Shown in pieces: positions 16,832 to 26,745 of a stretch of 64,000 bases of DNA. Position 1 is the first letter of the stretch. Each line of letters begins with the position of its first letter. This DNA comes from Paramicrobacterium sp051513965. GTDB lineage: Bacteria; Actinomycetota; Actinomycetes; Actinomycetales; Microbacteriaceae. The notes below the pieces were generated by a model. It was not told where the DNA came from. It saw only the letters and a program-made list of their open reading frames with translations, and did no database searches. Position numbers and translations under genes: made by a program. The DNA is taken from NCBI RefSeq assembly GCF_051513965.1, contig NZ_CP195847.1, forward strand, positions 1,922,001-1,986,000. The letters are read 5' to 3'.

Positions 16832-18006
16832 GACGGGGTCCTCTCGGGCCGGGCGGCCGGTGTCGGGGAGATCGCGTCTCCCTCAGTGGCGATGGGCAGT
16901 CTCATGGTGAAGGTGGAGCCGTGGCCGGGCTGCGACCAGACGGTGACCTCTCCTCCGTGGTTCTGCGCGGTGTGCTTGACGATGGCGAGCCCGAGGCCGG
17001 TCCCGCCGGTGTTGCGCGATCGAGCGCCGTCGACGCGGTAGAAGCGTTCGAACACTCGGTCGTGGTCTTCCTTTGGAATGCCGACGCCCTGGTCGGCCAC
17101 GCTGATCTCGACGATGTCGTCGTGTCTGCGGATGCCGACGCCGACGCGCGAGCCCTCCGGAGAGTAGTGGATCGCGTTCGAGACGAGGTTCTGCACGGCC
17201 ATCGTGAGAAGCGCCTCTTCGCCATACACGGTGAGGCCCTTGGGCTTCGCCCCGACGACGACCTCGACGTGCTTCGAATCTGCGACTACTCGATTGCTGT
17301 CCACGGCGTGCGCCACGACGTCGTCGACGCTCAGCAGCTCCGGCATCTGGAGAGCCTGGTTCGCCTGAAGCTTGGAGAGATTGATGATGTCCGCGGTGAG
17401 GGAGCTCAGCCGGTCGGCCTCGACGCTCATGCGGTCCGCGAAGCGCGTGATGCGCTCGGCATCCCCGATGGCACTGGTCATCGCCTCCGCCAGCACACTG
17501 ATGGCTCCGATCGGCGTCTTCAGCTCGTGACTGATGTTGGCGATGAAATCGCGCCGCACCTCGTCGAGCCGCTTCGACTCGGTCAGATCATCAGCGAGCA
17601 CGACGACGTAGCGCGTGCCGAGCGGCGCGGCGCGCACCGAAAGCTGGCGGGTGATCTCGCCGAGGCGAGTGCCCTCGACGTGGACCTCGCGCGTGAGCGC
17701 ATCGCCGGTGCGACGCGCCTCATCCGCGATGTCTTGAATCTCGCGCACGACCACGCGCTCGGAGCGGACGATGCCGAGCGCAAGCGCGCCGTGAGATGCG
17801 CGCAGAACGTTGTCGGAGGAGTCGAGCACGATGCCGACGTTCTCGAGCGCGAGCAGCACCTGGTCGATTCCGTCGGGCAACGTCGGCGTGATCACGTTCG
17901 TGACCTGTTCACCCCTCCGGGCCGCGGCGTACACGAAGACGGTGAACCCGGCTCCAACGACAATGCCGAGGGCAAGAGCGATCAGCACAAGCCAGGTCGT
18001 GTCCAT
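16828..18006 (-). CDS. senX3: Sensor histidine kinase SenX3 (phosphate sensing)
   Basis: A 392-residue kinase with a single N-terminal membrane helix (about 5-29), a PAS-like domain (about 45-145), a phospho-acceptor His in FIANISHELKTPIGAISVLA and an ATPase domain with QNLVSNAIHYSPEGS, VADQGVGIPKEDHDRVFERFYRVD and GGTGLGLAIVKH. The lack of a large extracytoplasmic loop fits SenX3/PhoR, which sense phosphate through the Pst transporter and PhoU rather than directly. It is the first gene of senX3-regX3, divergent from phoU across about 160 bases that hold PHO-box-like repeats. Confidence 0.93.
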   Translation of the reverse strand: MDTTWLVLIALALGIVVGAGFTVFVYAAARRGEQVTNVITPTLPDGIDQVLLALENVGIVLDSSDNVLRASHGALALGIVRSERVVVREIQDIADEARRTGDALTREVHVEGTRLGEITRQLSVRAAPLGTRYVVVLADDLTESKRLDEVRRDFIANISHELKTPIGAISVLAEAMTSAIGDAERITRFADRMSVEADRLSSLTADIINLSKLQANQALQMPELLSVDDVVAHAVDSNRVVADSKHVEVVVGAKPKGLTVYGEEALLTMAVQNLVSNAIHYSPEGSRVGVGIRRHDDIVEISVADQGVGIPKEDHDRVFERFYRVDGARSRNTGGTGLGLAIVKHTAQNHGGEVTVWSQPGHGSTFTMRLPIATEGDAISPTPAARPERTPS

Positions 18007-18077
18007 ACGACTAGGTTAGAGGGACGCCCGAGACGTCACCGACGCGTCAGCGGGCGCACCAGGGCATTTGGTCGAGA

Positions 18078-18121
18078 GTTCACACCTCGGGCACCAAACG
18101 TTAACCTGCGAACGGCACGCT
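18078..18121. promoter_or_regulatory. PHO-box-like 11-nt repeats between senX3 and phoU
   Basis: Consecutive 11-mers GTTCACACCTC, GGGCACCAAAC, GTTAACCTGCG and AACGGCACGCT run without gaps. The first matches the actinobacterial PHO-box unit (GTTCACC...) well and the following ones more loosely. The position in the divergent senX3/phoU promoter region suggests autoregulation by RegX3. Confidence 0.55.
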
Positions 18122-18165
18122 GAGACGCGACGAACTCCGTCCACACTTCGAAAGGACCGCAATTC

Positions 18166-18834
18166 ATGCGCGACGTCTTCCAACAGGAGCTTCGCGAGGT
18201 GCAGGAGCGCCTCGTCGAGATCGCCGAACTCGTCGAGGTCTCCATCGACAACGCCGTGCGCGCGTTCACCGAGTCCGACGTGACCGTCGCCGAGGACGTG
18301 ATCGAGAATGACAACCGGATCGACCAGCTCACCGTCGCCCTCGACGAGCAGGCCATCAACATCCTGGCGCTTCAGCAGCCGGTCGCGCGTGACCTGCGCA
18401 TCGTCGTGAGCGCGCTGCGCATCAGCTCATCACTCGAACGCATGGGAGACATGGCCGAGCACATCGCCCAGCTCGCCCGCTACCGCTTCCCTGAGCGTGC
18501 GGTGCCGAAGGGTCTGAAGTCGACGTTCGCCGAGATGGGACGCCTCGACGTCGAGATCGCGCGCAAGCTCACGGTGCTTCTGCGCACTCAGGATGTCGCT
18601 GTCGCCAACGAGATCCGCGACGAGGACGATCGGGTCGATGAACTGCACGCGAGCGTCTTCGACAAGCTTCTCAGCGAGCGGTGGAAGGGCGAAGCGACGG
18701 CCACCGTCGACGCCACGCTCGCCTCGCGCTACCACGAGCGATTCGCCGACCACGCGGTATCGATCGCGAAGAAGGTGCAGTATTTGGCGACCGGCGACTG
18801 GAGCGGAGCGGAAGAGACCGAGACCTCAGCCTGA
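18166..18834 (+). CDS. phoU: Phosphate signalling protein PhoU
   Basis: A 222-residue cytosolic protein of two similar three-helix PhoU repeats (about 10-110 and 115-215), each carrying an E/D-rich metal-binding motif (VIENDNRIDQL, IRDEDDRVDELH). PhoU links the Pst transporter to the SenX3-type kinase and keeps the regulon off when phosphate is plentiful. ALRISSSLERMGDMAEHIA is a family signature. It is divergent from senX3-regX3, the usual actinobacterial arrangement, and ends at a strong convergent terminator. Confidence 0.95.
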   Translation: MRDVFQQELREVQERLVEIAELVEVSIDNAVRAFTESDVTVAEDVIENDNRIDQLTVALDEQAINILALQQPVARDLRIVVSALRISSSLERMGDMAEHIAQLARYRFPERAVPKGLKSTFAEMGRLDVEIARKLTVLLRTQDVAVANEIRDEDDRVDELHASVFDKLLSERWKGEATATVDATLASRYHERFADHAVSIAKKVQYLATGDWSGAEETETSA

Positions 18835-18857
18835 GCTGAGGCCCACACCCCAAACAA

Positions 18858-18895
18858 CGAGAAGGGGAGACACCGAACGGTGTCTCCCCTTCTCG
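18858..18895. terminator. Bidirectional terminator between phoU and gpmA
   Basis: A perfect 17-bp stem (CGAGAAGGGGAGACACC / GGTGTCTCCCCTTCTCG) with a GAAC loop lies between convergent genes. Confidence 0.85.
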
Positions 18896-18912
18896 CTTCT
18901 CGCGTCGTGCGA

Positions 18913-19662
18913 CTACTTCTTGCCCTGTGCGGCGACCGCGGCGGCGCCGGCTGCGGCGGCCTCGGGGTCAAGGTAGCGGGACTCCTCGACCGGCTTGAAG
19001 TTCTCGTCGAGCTTGTAGACGAGAGGGATGCCCGTCGGGATGTTGAGCCCGGCGATGTCGTCGTCGCTGATGCCGTCGAGGTGCTTCACGAGGGCACGCA
19101 GCGAGTTACCGTGCGCGGTGACCAGAACGGTTTTGCCCGCGGCGAGATCGACGGTGATGTCGGACTCCCAGTACGGAAGGAAGCGCTCGATGACGTCCTT
19201 GAGGCACTCGGTCGCGGGAACGTCTCCGTCGATTCCGACGTATCGCTCATCGTTCGCCTGCGAGTACTCGGCGTCGGGCTCGATGGGAGGCGGCGGAACA
19301 TCGAAGGAGCGACGCCAGGTCATGAACTGCTCTTCGCCGAACTCCTCGAGAGTCTGGGCCTTGTCTTTGCCCTGCAGAGCGCCGTAGTGACGCTCGTTGA
19401 GGCGCCAGGAGCGCTTCACGGGAAGCCACGCGCGATCAGCGGTGTCGAGAGCGATGTTCGCGGTCTGGATCGCGCGCGTCAGAACGGACGTGTAGAGGAT
19501 GTCGGGCTTGAGGCCGGACTCGGCGATGAGCTCGCCAGCGCGCGTCGCCTCGGCGACGCCCTGCTCGCTGAGGCGAACGTCGACCCAGCCGGTGAACAGA
19601 TTCTTCTGGTTCCACGTGCTGTTGCCGTGCCGGAGGAGGATAAGGGTGTAAGGCTCTGACAT
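18913..19662 (-). CDS. gpmA: 2,3-bisphosphoglycerate-dependent phosphoglycerate mutase
   Basis: A 249-residue glycolytic enzyme interconverting 3- and 2-phosphoglycerate. The phospho-histidine is H12 in LLRHGNSTWN. NLFTGWVDVRLSEQG, RRSFDVPPPP and VLVTAHGNSLRALVKHLDGISD (second active-site His) are all conserved in the dPGM family at the expected spacing. The C-terminus is Ala-rich and flexible. It is a single gene with a terminator downstream and is not obviously linked to its neighbours, although in mycobacteria gpm also sits beside senX3-regX3. Confidence 0.97.
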   Translation of the reverse strand: MSEPYTLILLRHGNSTWNQKNLFTGWVDVRLSEQGVAEATRAGELIAESGLKPDILYTSVLTRAIQTANIALDTADRAWLPVKRSWRLNERHYGALQGKDKAQTLEEFGEEQFMTWRRSFDVPPPPIEPDAEYSQANDERYVGIDGDVPATECLKDVIERFLPYWESDITVDLAAGKTVLVTAHGNSLRALVKHLDGISDDDIAGLNIPTGIPLVYKLDENFKPVEESRYLDPEAAAAGAAAVAAQGKK

Positions 19663-19709
19663 ACTTCCAGCATACGGGCAGGAGCCCGGGATGCCGCACT
19701 CGCGGCGCT

Positions 19710-20843
19710 TCAGCGGCCGGGGCGCGTTCGAGCGCCGAGCCGAGGCATGCGCGGAACACCCGCGGTCGCACCGGCGGTCGGCGGAACGATGATCTGCTGC
19801 GACGCGGCGATGCGCGTCTCGTCATCGACCACGACGAGCTCGAGGTCATCGGGAACGACGCGTTTGATGAGCGCGAGCGCCACGGGGCCGAGCTCGTAGT
19901 GCATGACGGCTGAGGTCACGTATCCGACCTCGCGCTCCTCGTCGCCCTTCGGCGCGAAGACAGGGGCGCCGTGCCGGGGCATCGTCGAGACGCTGCCGTC
20001 GAGGTGGAGCATCACGACGCGACGCGGCGGGTGTCCCAGATTGTGCACCTTGGCGACGGTCTCCTGACCTCGGTAACAGCCCTTGTGAAGGTGCACGGCG
20101 GAGCGCAGCCAGTCGAGCTCGTGAGGAATCGTCTTCTCATCGGCATCCGCGGCCTGTCTCGGTCGCCAGGCGGCGACGCGCAGCGCCTCGGCGGCGAGCG
20201 AGCCCGCGGCACGAAGCTCACCGGAGCGAACGCGGCCCGCGAGGTCGACGAGATCGCTGCGATCCACCAGAACGCTGTTCCAGCGCCAGTCGATGGAGGG
20301 GTGTGCACCCTCGGCGTACTGCCAGCCGCCCTCGCCGATCGTCTTCCACGGGTCGCGCCAGCGCAGCGGCACTCCGTTCGGGGCTGCGGGCTCGACGGCG
20401 AGCTCGTCGCCCATCAGGCCGATCGTGGCGTACTGCTCGGTGACGTCGGCAATCTCGACGCGGAGCGCGAACCTCATGCGCTGCAGCCAGTCGAGAAGAC
20501 CAGGCGCGGTCGTCGGCTCGGCGAGCATCCACAGAGTCACACCGTCATCAATGAGACCGACCGCGTGCTCCAGGCGCCCCTGCGGGCCGAGGAAGAGCGC
20601 TTCGGAGCTGTCGCCCGGCCGCAGGTTCGCGACGCTCTGACTGGAGAGCGAATTGACCCAGCTCAGACGGTCTTCCCCCGTGACCGTCAGCACCGTGCGG
20701 TTGGAGAGGTCGACGATCGCGGTGCCCTGGTCGAGCGAGCGCTGCTCGATGTTCGGCGAGCCGTAGTGCGAGGGAACTCCGTGGTCGAGGGTGTCGGGAA
20801 GTTCGATCGCCCCGGGAAGTCGGAGGAACGGGGACTCCTGCAT
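19710..20843 (-). CDS. ygfZ: YgfZ/GcvT-like folate-binding protein
   Basis: A 377-residue member of the tetrahydrofolate-dependent YgfZ (IBA57-like) family, which assists assembly or repair of iron-sulfur enzymes. The diagnostic motif KGCYRGQE is present as HLHKGCYRGQETVAKVHN near residue 255, and its cysteine is the family hallmark. The N-terminal part (TAIVDLSNRTVLTVTGEDRLSWVNSL) matches the GcvT fold. The ATG at 20843 shares its A with the stop of the upstream gene (TGATG), so the two are translationally coupled. Partnership with a heme-binding protein suggests a shared metal or stress theme, which is inference. Confidence 0.88.
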   Translation of the reverse strand: MQESPFLRLPGAIELPDTLDHGVPSHYGSPNIEQRSLDQGTAIVDLSNRTVLTVTGEDRLSWVNSLSSQSVANLRPGDSSEALFLGPQGRLEHAVGLIDDGVTLWMLAEPTTAPGLLDWLQRMRFALRVEIADVTEQYATIGLMGDELAVEPAAPNGVPLRWRDPWKTIGEGGWQYAEGAHPSIDWRWNSVLVDRSDLVDLAGRVRSGELRAAGSLAAEALRVAAWRPRQAADADEKTIPHELDWLRSAVHLHKGCYRGQETVAKVHNLGHPPRRVVMLHLDGSVSTMPRHGAPVFAPKGDEEREVGYVTSAVMHYELGPVALALIKRVVPDDLELVVVDDETRIAASQQIIVPPTAGATAGVPRMPRLGARTRPGR

Positions 20844-21445
20844 CAGTCCACCTTTGCGAGTCGAGCGGAGGCGTGGGAGCGGAGCTCTTGGCCGAGCGCC
20901 GCGATGTCCCACGCCCAGAGCAGATGGCCGTCGACGAGACCGTACATGCGGGTCGCGGCGGCGTACTCCTTGGCTCCGGCGGAGCGCACGACGGCATCCG
21001 TGCCCAGATCGACGCGAGGACCGTTGATCTCGCCGAGGTAGAGCTCGCTGACGCCATCGGGATGCACGATCGAGACCTCGAGCGGGAAACCTCCCGACGG
21101 CTTGCGCAGCGCCTCGACGGCGTCGACGTCGGCGAAGGGCTGCTCTCCCGCGCCCGGGAGCATGCCCGGGCCGGTGTCCCCGGCCTCACGGGGGCGCTCC
21201 AGCCGCCAGTATCCTGTCTCAGCGGTGAGAGGGCGCTCCGTGCCGTCGTCGTCGATGAGCCAGGAGAACGCCGAGTAGTTCAGATAGGGAAGACCATCGT
21301 GGCTGAACGAGACACGCTGGCCGAATTCATGGGAGATCTTCTCGTCGCCGACCGGATAGTCGATGACGCCGGAGCCCTCCCACACACCGAGCAGCCACGA
21401 CAGCGGGACGATCTCGGAGGGCAGATCAGCCGGAATCTCACGCAT
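20843..21445 (-). CDS. Nitrobindin-like heme-binding beta-barrel (FABP/DUF1794)
   Basis: A 200-residue beta-barrel protein with the N-terminal nitrobindin signature GVWEGSG (G-x-W-x-G-x-G) near residue 20. Later it has alternating strands such as VSIVHPDGVSELYLGEING and ATRMYGLVDGHLLWAWDIA. Nitrobindins bind ferric heme and react with nitric oxide or peroxynitrite; the actinobacterial members were long annotated as fatty-acid-binding-like proteins. I took the ATG at 21445; the ribosome site is weak, which suits reinitiation after the small gene ending five bases upstream. It is coupled to ygfZ downstream. Confidence 0.85.
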   Translation of the reverse strand: MREIPADLPSEIVPLSWLLGVWEGSGVIDYPVGDEKISHEFGQRVSFSHDGLPYLNYSAFSWLIDDDGTERPLTAETGYWRLERPREAGDTGPGMLPGAGEQPFADVDAVEALRKPSGGFPLEVSIVHPDGVSELYLGEINGPRVDLGTDAVVRSAGAKEYAAATRMYGLVDGHLLWAWDIAALGQELRSHASARLAKVD

Positions 21446-21450
21446 ACGGA

Positions 21451-21564
21451 CTACCGCTGGCCGCGGAACAGGTTCCAGCAGACGACACCGGCGGTCCACA
21501 GGATGGCGAGGCTCGCCAGGCCGAGCAGACCGACGAAAAACAGTTCAAGAGCTACGAGGTCCAT
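21451..21564 (-). CDS. Putative 37-residue single-pass membrane protein
   Basis: A short frame filling the 128-base space between the three-helix membrane protein gene and the nitrobindin gene, nine bases after the former and five before the latter. It encodes MDLVALELFFVGLLGLASLA followed by ILWTAGVVCWNLFRGQR: one hydrophobic helix (about residues 8-31) and a positively charged end, as expected for a real small membrane protein with the C-terminus inside. The intervals look like operon spacing. The ribosome site (GGGGTC) is weak. I infer that it is real from placement and composition only. Confidence 0.5.
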   Translation of the reverse strand: MDLVALELFFVGLLGLASLAILWTAGVVCWNLFRGQR

Positions 21565-21573
21565 GACCCCAGT

Positions 21574-21885
21574 CTAGTAGCTCACCGTCTCGATGAAACC
21601 CGCGACACCGGCGACGATCATGACGATGATGAGAGACCCCGTGCACAGAATGGCGACGCGCGCGAGGAAGCCCTCCTTCGTGTGGGTGCTCAGCTCACGC
21701 ACGAACGACGCGAACATGCTGACGACCAGAACGATCGCGAGCCACGAGAATCGCATGCCCTCGGGAGCGAAGATCGCGGCGAGAACGGAGAGCACGAGAG
21801 CGGCTGACCACACGATCAGCTGACCGACGAGGGCCGGGCTGCGAGCGGGTACGGGCTGCTGGGTCACGATTCCATTGTGCAGCAC
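21574..21885 (-). CDS. Small three-helix membrane protein
   Basis: About 103 residues with three membrane helices (roughly 20-41, 45-65 and 75-98: LIVWSAALVLSVLAAIF, FSWLAIVLVVSMFASFV, VAILCTGSLIIVMIVAGVAGF). I cannot name the family, although similar small proteins stand beside glnR-like genes in related actinobacteria. The start is uncertain: a GTG at 21885 gives the full length, and another GTG at 21867 has a slightly better GGA upstream. It diverges from the GlnR-type gene at 21939 and leads a run of small protein, nitrobindin and ygfZ. Confidence 0.72.
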   Translation of the reverse strand: MLHNGIVTQQPVPARSPALVGQLIVWSAALVLSVLAAIFAPEGMRFSWLAIVLVVSMFASFVRELSTHTKEGFLARVAILCTGSLIIVMIVAGVAGFIETVSY

Positions 21886-21938
21886 GTCACACCGGAAAGC
21901 CTCCGTTTACACTGGAAATCACACGCGGGAGGCTCCCC

Positions 21939-22619
21939 TTGGCACACGTGATCATGCTTTCGCCCGACGAATCGGGGGCGCTGCCCGCGCTCGAACTGCT
22001 CAGCCACTCGGTGCAGAGGATCCCCTCGAACCCGGCCTCGCTCGTCAACGCTCCGTCCGCCGATCTCATCTTCGTCGACGGGCGCCGCGACCTCGCGCAG
22101 GCGAAGGCGCTCTGCGCAATTCTGCACACCACGGGTGTGGACTCCCCCGTCGTGGCGATCGTGACGGAGGGCGGTCTCACGGCGATCTCCGCGGAGTGGA
22201 GCATCGACGACGTGGTGCTGGACAGCGCCGGTCCGGCGGAGGTCGACGCGCGGATCCGCGTCGCGCTCGGGCGGTCGGCCGAGCCGCGGCATCCCTCCAC
22301 CATCTCGACATCGGGGCTCGTCATCGACGAGGCGAGCTACTCCGCGAAGGTGCAAGGGCGCCCCATCGACCTCACGTTCAAGGAGTTCGAGCTGCTGCGC
22401 TTTCTGGCGGCACACCCCTCGCGGGTGTTCACGCGTGAGCAGCTGCTGAGCGAGGTGTGGGGCTACGACTACTACGGTGGGAGCCGCACCGTCGACGTGC
22501 ACGTGCGACGGCTTCGTGCCAAGCTCGGCGACATGGAGCAGCTGATCGGAACGGTGCGCAATGTGGGCTATCGATTCAACGCTGCAGAGGGAGAGGTGTC
22601 GGATGCTGCACGAGCGTAG
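21939..22619 (+). CDS. glnR: GlnR-type atypical OmpR-family regulator
   Basis: A 226-residue orphan regulator strongly resembling actinobacterial GlnR, the global nitrogen regulator. The receiver-like half contains DLIFVDGRRDLAQAKALC and SIDDVVLDSAGPAEVDARI. The winged helix has LTFKEFELLRFLAAHPSRVF, RTVDVHVRRLRAKLG and GTVRNVGYRF. The acidic pocket of normal receivers is missing, so phosphorylation control is unlikely, as known for GlnR. The TTG at 21939 is the likely start: GGGAGG lies six bases upstream, whereas later GTG/ATG codons are too far. It overlaps mshD by 17 bases, the same glnR-mshD order as in mycobacteria. No kinase is adjacent. Confidence 0.85.
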   Translation: MAHVIMLSPDESGALPALELLSHSVQRIPSNPASLVNAPSADLIFVDGRRDLAQAKALCAILHTTGVDSPVVAIVTEGGLTAISAEWSIDDVVLDSAGPAEVDARIRVALGRSAEPRHPSTISTSGLVIDEASYSAKVQGRPIDLTFKEFELLRFLAAHPSRVFTREQLLSEVWGYDYYGGSRTVDVHVRRLRAKLGDMEQLIGTVRNVGYRFNAAEGEVSDAARA

Positions 22620-23445
22620 CTACCCCGAGGAGCAGACCGCTCTCGAACGAATCATCTCGGCGGCGGAGTCCGTCGACGGACAGCCGCCGTTCAGCGATCA
22701 GTCTCTCGTTGAGGCGCGATCGGGCGCGCGGCGCCTCCTCACCGTCGAGCAGGGCGGCGATTCTGTCGGAGTCGCGATCGCGCGGGATGCCGACCCCGCC
22801 GAGTTCGAGCTCGTGATCGACCCGGAGTTCCGAGGACGTGGCCTCGGCGGCAGGGCGGCTCGGGAGCTGGCCTCGCGTTACGACGGAACGGTTCAGACGT
22901 GGGCTCACGGCGATCACCCCGCCGCGGCGCACCTGGCCGAGGCACTGGGCTGGGACCGCGTGCGAACCCTGTATCAGCTCCGGATGCCGCTCGAGACTGC
23001 CCCGCCGGCGGAGAGGTTCGATACCTTCGACCGTGAGCGCGACGCAGATGCCTGGGTACGCGCGAACGCGCTGATCTTCGCGGACCACCCCGAGCAGGGC
23101 CGCGTGACCCGAGCAGACCTCGAGTCACGCATGGCCGAACCCTGGTTCGACGCGGGCGACTTCCTCGTCGTGCGATCGGAGTCCGGGGAGATCCTCGCGT
23201 ACAACTGGCTCAAGATCACCGGCGAGGTCGGCGAGATCTACGTGCTCGGCGTGCACCCGGATGCCGCGGGCCAGGGCCTCGGACGGCGCCTGACCGAGGC
23301 GGGACTCGCGCGCATGGTCGAGCGCGGATGCTCCGTCGCGGCGCTGTACGTGGACGGTGAGAATGAGCGCGCCGTGCGCCTCTATCGCTCGACGGGCTTC
23401 GACGACCACACGATCGACGTGCAGTACCTCCGTCGACGCGCGTGA
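22603..23445 (+). CDS. mshD: Mycothiol synthase
   Basis: A 280-residue protein of two tandem GNAT acetyltransferase domains. It catalyses the last step of mycothiol synthesis, acetylating Cys-GlcN-Ins. The first domain has PEFRGRGLGGRAARELASR and the second has HPDAAGQGLGRRLTEAGLARM, each an acetyl-CoA binding R/Q-x-x-G-x-G/A loop. The C-terminal ALYVDGENERAVRLYRSTGF is highly conserved in MshD. Its presence marks an actinobacterium. The ATG at 22603 lies inside the end of glnR, with GAGAGG upstream. Confidence 0.94.
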   Translation: MLHERSYPEEQTALERIISAAESVDGQPPFSDQSLVEARSGARRLLTVEQGGDSVGVAIARDADPAEFELVIDPEFRGRGLGGRAARELASRYDGTVQTWAHGDHPAAAHLAEALGWDRVRTLYQLRMPLETAPPAERFDTFDRERDADAWVRANALIFADHPEQGRVTRADLESRMAEPWFDAGDFLVVRSESGEILAYNWLKITGEVGEIYVLGVHPDAAGQGLGRRLTEAGLARMVERGCSVAALYVDGENERAVRLYRSTGFDDHTIDVQYLRRRA

Positions 23446-23496
23446 ATTCTGGGCGAACACCTCGCCCCGCGGCATCCCTAATGTCAGGATAAGAAA

Positions 23497-25667
<2,171 letters not shown>

Positions 25668-25671
<4 letters not shown>

Positions 25672-26615
25672 CCAAGGACATCAAGAAAGCCGTCTTCGCG
25701 GCTGGAGCGATCTGTTGGCGGCTGGTCGACGGGCAGGTGCGCGTGCTCGTGATCCACCGCACGAAGTACGGCGATGTCACGCTGCCGAAGGGCAAGGTCG
25801 ACCCCGGGGAGACTCTCCCGCAGACGGCTGTGCGGGAGATCAAGGAGGAGACAGGGATCACGGTCTCACTCGGTGTTCCCGTCGGCATTGCGCACTACAC
25901 ACTCGGCTCGGGGCGCGACAAATTCGTGCATTACTGGGCGGCGAAGGTGACAGAGGGCGCGGTGCGGCAGTCCACCTTCGTGCCGAACGGCGAAGTCGCC
26001 GCCCAGGAATGGGTGTCGATCGACCGGGCACGTCGGTACCTCAGCTACCCGCAAGACGTGGAGGTGCTCGAGCGCTTCGAATCCCTCGTGGACGAGGGCG
26101 TCACCGACACGTTTGCGCTCATCGTGCTGCGCCACGCGAAGGCCACCGCGCGCGGAGACTGGTCGGGGTCGGACGCGTCGCGCCCGCTCACCGACAAGGG
26201 CGTGCGGCAGGCGGCATCCATCGTTCCCTCACTCGCCGCGTGGTCGCCTCGCAAGATCATCACAAGCTCAGCCGTGCGCTGCGTGACCACGGTCGCGCCG
26301 CTCGCCGCCGAGACGGGAATCGAGCCGAAACGCACCGATGCGATCAGTCAGGATGCCTGGGAGAACGGCGAAAGCGATGTGCGCTCGGTCATCGGCAAAC
26401 GCATCCGCAAGCGCAAGACCGCGGTGATCTGCAGTCACGGACCCGTGATTCCCGACATCCTGCGCGAGATCGCCCTGGCGACCGGCACCCTCGATGGTGC
26501 GTACCTGCGAGACGCGTCGGCACTGGGAACCGGGGAGTTCTCGGTTGTTCACCTTTCGGCATCTAACCCGGGCTCCGGCATCATCACGATCGAGACTCAT
26601 TCACCTCGAGACTGA
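25668..26615 (+). CDS. mutT1: MutT1-type Nudix hydrolase fused to a histidine phosphatase
   Basis: A 315-residue two-domain protein. The N-terminal Nudix domain has its box at residues 42-64 (G-K-V-D-P-G-E...REIKEETGI, a full G-x5-E-x7-REUxEExGU). The C-terminal domain is a histidine phosphatase with H156 in VLRHAKA and a second His in ICSHGPVIPDIL. Mycobacterial MutT1 has this layout and degrades 8-oxo-(d)GTP and diadenosine polyphosphates, with the second domain removing the phosphate. It is translationally coupled to ppk, so a role in clearing nucleotides linked to polyphosphate metabolism is possible (inference). Confidence 0.88.
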
Positions 26616-26628
26616 TCGGATGCCTCCC

Positions 26629-26650
26629 GTTCACTTTGCGTTCACCCCGC
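26629..26650 (+). promoter_or_regulatory. PHO box upstream of pstS
   Basis: Two gap-free 11-nt direct repeats, GTTCACTTTGC and GTTCACCCCGC, match the actinobacterial PHO-box unit bound by PhoP/RegX3. A TAGCGT -10-like element follows at 26678 and the pstS GTG at 26746, so the box sits just upstream of the expected -35 region, as for an activator. Confidence 0.85.
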
Positions 26651-26745
26651 TGAGGGACGCTCGTCACACGACCTGCTTAGCGTGACCAGCGGACAGGGAC
26701 AGAAAACCCTGACCACGTCCTGTCATCAGCGAAAGGCACATACCT

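Noticed and set aside
26599..26609. Additional PHO-box unit ATTCACCTCGA
   Set aside because: It lies inside the end of the Nudix/phosphatase gene and is 30 bases from the next unit, out of 11-base phase.
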